Translations under genes and position numbers: made by a program
Part shown: one piece after another, positions 16,921 to 20,544 of the stretch
How the letters are laid out: each line of letters begins with the position of its first letter
Position numbering within the stretch: position 1 is the stretch's first letter
IMG/VR virus record: IMGVR_UViG_3300031801_000037
Coordinates: 1-20,544 of that record
Reading direction: 5' to 3' (one strand)
Source: a virus
DNA: 20,544 nucleotides
The notes under the pieces: generated by a model
Seen by the model: the letters and a program-made list of their open reading frames with translations, nothing else
What the model was told of the DNA's origin: nothing
Databases searched by the model: none

Positions 16921-18605
16921 ACAAATCTATAACCATATCTGGTTTTAATTTTTTTAAATTTTTTCTTTGATTTATCTACTTTAGGTTTAAAAGTGTACAA
17001 TCCCTTTTTTAAATCATTATATGTTAACCCTTCAATATTTCCTATCTTTCTTCCAAATAAACTTAATCCTTTTGATGTAGTTAACATATGAACTAATATA
17101 TTATAATCAAACGTAGCAAATGTCAGAGGATGTTGATGTGTCATTTTTCTATATGTCATTTGTAAACTATCAAGAACATTTTGATGATAAAATGGATCAT
17201 GATGTTTTAAAACATTAATAAAATAACATTCATCAGGAATATGACCTTCCCTAAAAACTGTATCTGTATAATCATTAGCTACTGCTATCTCAGCATGTTT
17301 TCTAGACAATAACATCCATTGTGAACATAAATGAAAATCTTTTAGTTTTTTCATACCTAAAAGTTCTGGTTCTTTTAAAGTATTATGTTTTATCTGTGTT
17401 TTTGTTTTATTAGTTACTATTTTTTGTACCCATGATTTACCATTTAAAGACATTATTTTCTCATAGATATTATGAAATGAATATAAAGGCACACAACTTT
17501 CTGATAATAAAACAAAATATTTATTAGTTTCATCTTTAAGTGCTTCACGTAATAATGAAAGAGTGGCTTTTACTAATCCAACTTTACCCCATTCAGTATC
17601 TACATTATCAGGAACTTGTGCTTGTAATAAAAACTCCTGATCTATATTCTTTATATTTTTACTATGAGCATACATAGTACATCTATCTGAACCATCTTTT
17701 AGAAAGTTATAAATAAGAGATGGTTGATTTAAATCCTCTATAGTAAGAAACATAAAAGCTATTTTAGCTAATTGTGTATCTTGGAATTCTAATGGTTCTT
17801 CATAATCTTTTTTTGGTTTTTCTGGAGTTATAGGAATTTTGATTTTCTCAATTCTAAAGTTTGCATCTTTTTTACCATATTCTGTTTTATCTTCCTCTGT
17901 CCTTACAACCTTGTAATACTTCCTTCTTATTTTAGGTATATTATGCTTTCTTTCAAAATCTATCCAGAATTTTTCTCTTTTTTTCCAATCTTTTATTTTT
18001 GCTAATTCACGTTTACCTCCTTTTTTAGTTGATTCTTTAGGGTTAGTACATTGAACAGCATCTATAATAGCATATCTATCTGATTTATCCCATCCATTTG
18101 CCCAGATATATAAATGATCAATACCCCATCCTATTAATGATGTATCATACATCTTCATTAAATTACTTAATGCTTTCTTTGTAAATAGAGGTGTATTAAC
18201 TTCAATATAATTTGTATATCTAAAAAGATTACCTGGACAATGTTTTGTTATTCTATGAGATATTCTACTTTTTGTATCAAAGGATGGTCCACATATCCAA
18301 AAGCCAAATCTTTCTGACATTATAAATAATGTGTTGATATCTTTTGTACTCATTATAATATCATCATCTACAATAAAGAATCTTTCATATTGACTTAAAT
18401 CTTTTGTTTTATAAATATGTTCAAAATTCTGAAACTTAGATCCTTGTCTCTTTTCAATATAATCTACTTTAGATTTATATCTTTCATATGTTTCTTCATT
18501 ATTTCCATAATATACCACCCATACATCATAATTACGTTTTTTATCTAACCAGATATTATCAAAATTAGTGTTGTCTCCTGCTGATGTAAATACTAAGTTT
18601 TTCAT
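16917..18605 (-). CDS. Fused double glycosyltransferase-like protein (DUF707-like + GT14-like)
   Basis: A 562-residue protein with two enzyme-like halves. Residues 1-200 resemble DUF707 proteins: FFIVDDDIIMS at 76-86 gives the DxD-type metal site (D80-D82), then an Ile-Ser-His-Arg-Ile-Thr motif near 115-120, FRYTNYIEVNTPLFTKKAL and GWGIDHLYIW at 159-168. A charged linker follows (about 200-275). Residues 280-510 resemble the core-2/I-branching GT14 family: YFVLLSESCVPLYSF at 363-377, HLCSQWMLLSRKHAEIA at 425-441 and IPDECYFINVL at 456-466. A basic tail closes it. It would transfer sugars to a still unknown acceptor. It sits 3 bases after the 172-residue gene and overlaps TerL by 4 bases, so it is part of the packaging operon. 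Family assignments are by motif reading. Confidence 0.85.
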   Translation of the reverse strand: MKNLVFTSAGDNTNFDNIWLDKKRNYDVWVVYYGNNEETYERYKSKVDYIEKRQGSKFQNFEHIYKTKDLSQYERFFIVDDDIIMSTKDINTLFIMSERFGFWICGPSFDTKSRISHRITKHCPGNLFRYTNYIEVNTPLFTKKALSNLMKMYDTSLIGWGIDHLYIWANGWDKSDRYAIIDAVQCTNPKESTKKGGKRELAKIKDWKKREKFWIDFERKHNIPKIRRKYYKVVRTEEDKTEYGKKDANFRIEKIKIPITPEKPKKDYEEPLEFQDTQLAKIAFMFLTIEDLNQPSLIYNFLKDGSDRCTMYAHSKNIKNIDQEFLLQAQVPDNVDTEWGKVGLVKATLSLLREALKDETNKYFVLLSESCVPLYSFHNIYEKIMSLNGKSWVQKIVTNKTKTQIKHNTLKEPELLGMKKLKDFHLCSQWMLLSRKHAEIAVANDYTDTVFREGHIPDECYFINVLKHHDPFYHQNVLDSLQMTYRKMTHQHPLTFATFDYNILVHMLTTSKGLSLFGRKIGNIEGLTYNDLKKGLYTFKPKVDKSKKKFKKIKTRYGYRFV

Positions 18606-18608
18606 AAT

Positions 18609-19127
18609 TTACATTTGATCATATGCTAATCCTTGTCCTCCTCTAACTTGACTTTCCTGTTCTTGAAGCATATCTGTAAATGCTCCTTTATAGGATTGTC
18701 TTATTGAATCAAACTTAGAAGCTACATTAGTTAATGATGTAAGATTGCCATCTCTTCCATGTTCAATTGTGGTTGTTTCCATATATCTTGCCATCTTATC
18801 TAATACAGATTTAATACCTTTATATGCTCTAAAGGTTGGAGTTTCATATAATTGCACACATCTCTCAAGAGCATGTGTAATTATAGGATCATCTAATGAG
18901 ATATCTAAGTTAACTTCATCAGTTATAATATCTTCTTTTTCATACTCTGGCAAATTAAAAAATGGATTCATATCTGGACTAGGACAACTCATATAAAACA
19001 AGTATTGTAATATACTCATATGTTCTTTGGGATATTTATCTATAATATTTTTCAGGAATGTTAATGTATAACAATGTTCTGAAGGAATTACTTTCCCATT
19101 TTCTATATCAAATATTCTTACTAACAT
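18609..19127 (-). CDS. Terminase-adjacent protein, small-terminase candidate
   Basis: A 172-residue, largely helical, soluble protein. The N-terminal segment includes LVRIFDIENGKVIPSEHCYT and a helix with ILQYLFYMSCPSPDMNPFF. The C-terminal third is helical and polar (KFDSIRQSYKGAFTDMLQEQ, then a GGQG tail). No DNA-binding helix-turn-helix is clear to me. It lies two genes before TerL, where many phages encode the small terminase that recognises the packaging site, so I list that as a candidate by position only. Its start overlaps the nuclease gene by 20 bases. An unrelated head-assembly factor is possible. Confidence 0.8.
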   Translation of the reverse strand: MLVRIFDIENGKVIPSEHCYTLTFLKNIIDKYPKEHMSILQYLFYMSCPSPDMNPFFNLPEYEKEDIITDEVNLDISLDDPIITHALERCVQLYETPTFRAYKGIKSVLDKMARYMETTTIEHGRDGNLTSLTNVASKFDSIRQSYKGAFTDMLQEQESQVRGGQGLAYDQM

Positions 19128-19947
19128 AATTATCTTTTAACCACATAATAATATTTCTTATTTCATCTTTTAAATAAGGTAATTTATAAATTTTTAAATC
19201 TTCTATCACAGGTTCTCCATTTACTAATTTACTAATAGGATAACCATTCTTATCTGTATCTGCCTGTACAAACTTTACATGTTGTATAGTTAAATCTCCT
19301 ACTTTAAGTTTAGGGTTATGCTTCTTTATAATATACGCATATAAACTCAATTGTATGTTATAATGATTTAAATTACATTCATCAAGATGTTCTAATGGAC
19401 TATACATCTTCTTTGTATTTCCTTCCCAATTAGTATAACCTTTTTCTTTTATTTCTTTATTAGTCTTATAATCTGTTATATTAATTTCACCTTTTACTAT
19501 CTCAACTATATCAGCTTGTCCACAAATTCCTGCAGACTTTAAATAAACTAAATGTTCTGGATAAACTCCTTCTGCAAGTTTCTGATCAGAAGCAATCTTA
19601 ATTCCATTATTATCTATAATAGGTTTAATAATAGGAACTTCTATTCCTTGTCTCTCAATTGTTTTAAAGTCTAATATATCTGTCTCACGTTGATTATGAT
19701 ACCAATTGCCTAAGTTAATAGCTCTTTGTGATTCACCATTCCATGCAGCCAGAATATCTTTTTCTTCCATTCCATACCACTTAGACTTTTTATTCTTTGC
19801 TGATTTTCTTGCTTGAGCTTTAGAATTAAACTTAGGCTTAAACATACTCACAAATGAAGTGACACTGAGCCATTTAATATTCTCCTTTTCAAGATCCTTA
19901 TTTAGACTTTCATATATATGTCCATCTTCTTTAAATATTACTGCCAT
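19108..19947 (-). CDS. PD-(D/E)XK nuclease (RecB/Cas4-like)
   Basis: A 279-residue protein with the RecB-type nuclease motifs in order: H84 in GNWYHNQRE, D146 in GQADIVEI, D159-x-K161 in NITDYKT, and Q199-x-x-x-Y203 in IQLSLYAY. Together they form the metal-binding active site of the PD-(D/E)XK fold, so the enzyme is expected to cut or resect DNA. All key residues are intact. It overlaps the methyltransferase-like gene by 17 bases and the 172-residue gene by 20 bases. Placement next to packaging genes suggests a role in processing or recombining genome ends, although host-DNA degradation or anti-defence is possible. Confidence 0.87.
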   Translation of the reverse strand: MAVIFKEDGHIYESLNKDLEKENIKWLSVTSFVSMFKPKFNSKAQARKSAKNKKSKWYGMEEKDILAAWNGESQRAINLGNWYHNQRETDILDFKTIERQGIEVPIIKPIIDNNGIKIASDQKLAEGVYPEHLVYLKSAGICGQADIVEIVKGEINITDYKTNKEIKEKGYTNWEGNTKKMYSPLEHLDECNLNHYNIQLSLYAYIIKKHNPKLKVGDLTIQHVKFVQADTDKNGYPISKLVNGEPVIEDLKIYKLPYLKDEIRNIIMWLKDNYVSKNI

Positions 19948-20536
19948 TTTCCAAACGTTTAGTAAATTCTTCTGGTGAAATTAGATTTAAAAATAATTTT
20001 CTATATCTTACAAATATAGGATACGTCCAGAAGTATTTATATTTATTTTGATCTAATACTTCTTGTACACCTCTTCTTACAATACCACATCCTTGATCCG
20101 TATTTATTGTAAACATATTTAGATTTGGATTAGTAAATCTTAATTTTACAAATGATTTCCATACAGTTCCATTCCATGATCCTCCATTAGATGTTTCAGT
20201 TTGTCTATGTTTAGATGCTGGATTACAATCATGAATTACTATAGTTCCTTCTTCATTTAATATTTTAAGAGATTCCTTTATATCTATATCCACTTGATAT
20301 TCTTGATGAAGTCCATCTATAAAAATAATATCATACATTTTTTTATTATCCTTAAAAAATTCATCTGATGTCATAGGATAATTAATTTTTTTTGATAATG
20401 GATTAGGATCAACAGCATCCTTATCTGTGACATTAATCTTATCAAAACAATCTTCAGCTCTCCGTACACCTATTTCAAGATAAATTTTATAATCAAACTT
20501 TTTTATTAAACTATTTATGATATCAAATCTTTTCAT
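19931..20536 (-). CDS. Class I SAM-dependent methyltransferase-like protein
   Basis: A 201-residue protein with a Rossmann-type layout: YLEIGV motif I near residues 19-24, YDIIFIDGLHQEYQV around 68-82 (the DGxH loop of Methyltransf_24-like enzymes), and EEGTIVIHDCNP around 94-105. The acceptor is unknown; relatives methylate sugars or small molecules. It is the first gene in the window and has 8 bases of sequence before it, so its promoter is not visible. It shares the operon with a glycosyltransferase fusion, which supports a glycan-related acceptor. Confidence in the fold is good and in the substrate is low. Confidence 0.82.
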   Translation of the reverse strand: MKRFDIINSLIKKFDYKIYLEIGVRRAEDCFDKINVTDKDAVDPNPLSKKINYPMTSDEFFKDNKKMYDIIFIDGLHQEYQVDIDIKESLKILNEEGTIVIHDCNPASKHRQTETSNGGSWNGTVWKSFVKLRFTNPNLNMFTINTDQGCGIVRRGVQEVLDQNKYKYFWTYPIFVRYRKLFLNLISPEEFTKRLENGSNI

Positions 20537-20544
20537 GATTATTG

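Noticed and set aside
18745-18996. Plus-strand ORF of 83 residues opposite the 172-residue gene
   Set aside because: Antisense shadow. The minus-strand gene is coupled to its neighbours by overlap.
1-20544. tRNA, rRNA, CRISPR array, insertion sequence or attachment site
   Set aside because: No cloverleaf-like segment, no regularly spaced direct repeats, no transposase or flanking inverted repeats were seen by eye.

Overview
The window looks like the virion-assembly and DNA-packaging block of a crAss-like phage (order Crassvirales, short-tailed) that infects a Bacteroidota host. The reasons are: an AT-rich genome; a large terminase, portal, acidic scaffold-like protein and HK97-type major capsid protein in consecutive order; cysteine-rich tail genes of the kind seen in Bacteroidota phages; and an absence of Shine-Dalgarno sequences. 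Family names come from reading motifs by eye. No database search was run.

All real genes lie on the minus strand, so transcription runs from high to low coordinates. Region A (20536 to 11957) is a tightly packed series. It holds a SAM-dependent methyltransferase-like protein, a PD-(D/E)XK (RecB/Cas4-like) nuclease, a 172-residue protein that is a small-terminase candidate by position only, a 562-residue protein fusing two different glycosyltransferase-like domains, the large terminase TerL and the portal. Genes overlap by 1 to 20 bases or sit 3 bases apart, so they are probably one transcript started outside the window. Region B (11956 to 8838) has a promoter-like site, the scaffold-like gene, the major capsid gene and a strong intrinsic terminator. 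Region C (8817 to 6127) has two small head-fibre-like proteins, a 342-residue structural protein of unknown role and a connector-like protein. Region D (6126 to 4745) has tandem promoter-like motifs flanking a hairpin, a 399-residue Cys-rich virion protein and a second intrinsic terminator. Region E (4729 to 1) has a promoter-like motif and three small or medium Cys-rich genes. Another promoter-like motif then leads a giant appendage gene that runs off the left edge, still open after 972 codons.

Working together, TerL and possibly the 172-residue protein would package DNA through the portal into a shell built from capsid protein on the scaffold. The connector and the Cys-rich proteins would then close the head and form the tail and host-binding appendage. 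The methyltransferase and double glycosyltransferase suggest a glycan-modifying function carried inside the packaging operon.

The most unusual features are five. They are the DUF707-like plus GT14-like fusion overlapping TerL; a recurring TTGTATATTA motif in intergenic leaders; a terminator placed exactly between the capsid gene and the rest of the structural genes; a GUAA-tetraloop hairpin that abuts a start codon; and an abrupt rise in cysteine content from head to tail genes. No tRNA, rRNA, CRISPR array, insertion sequence or gene-free stretch over 300 bases was seen.
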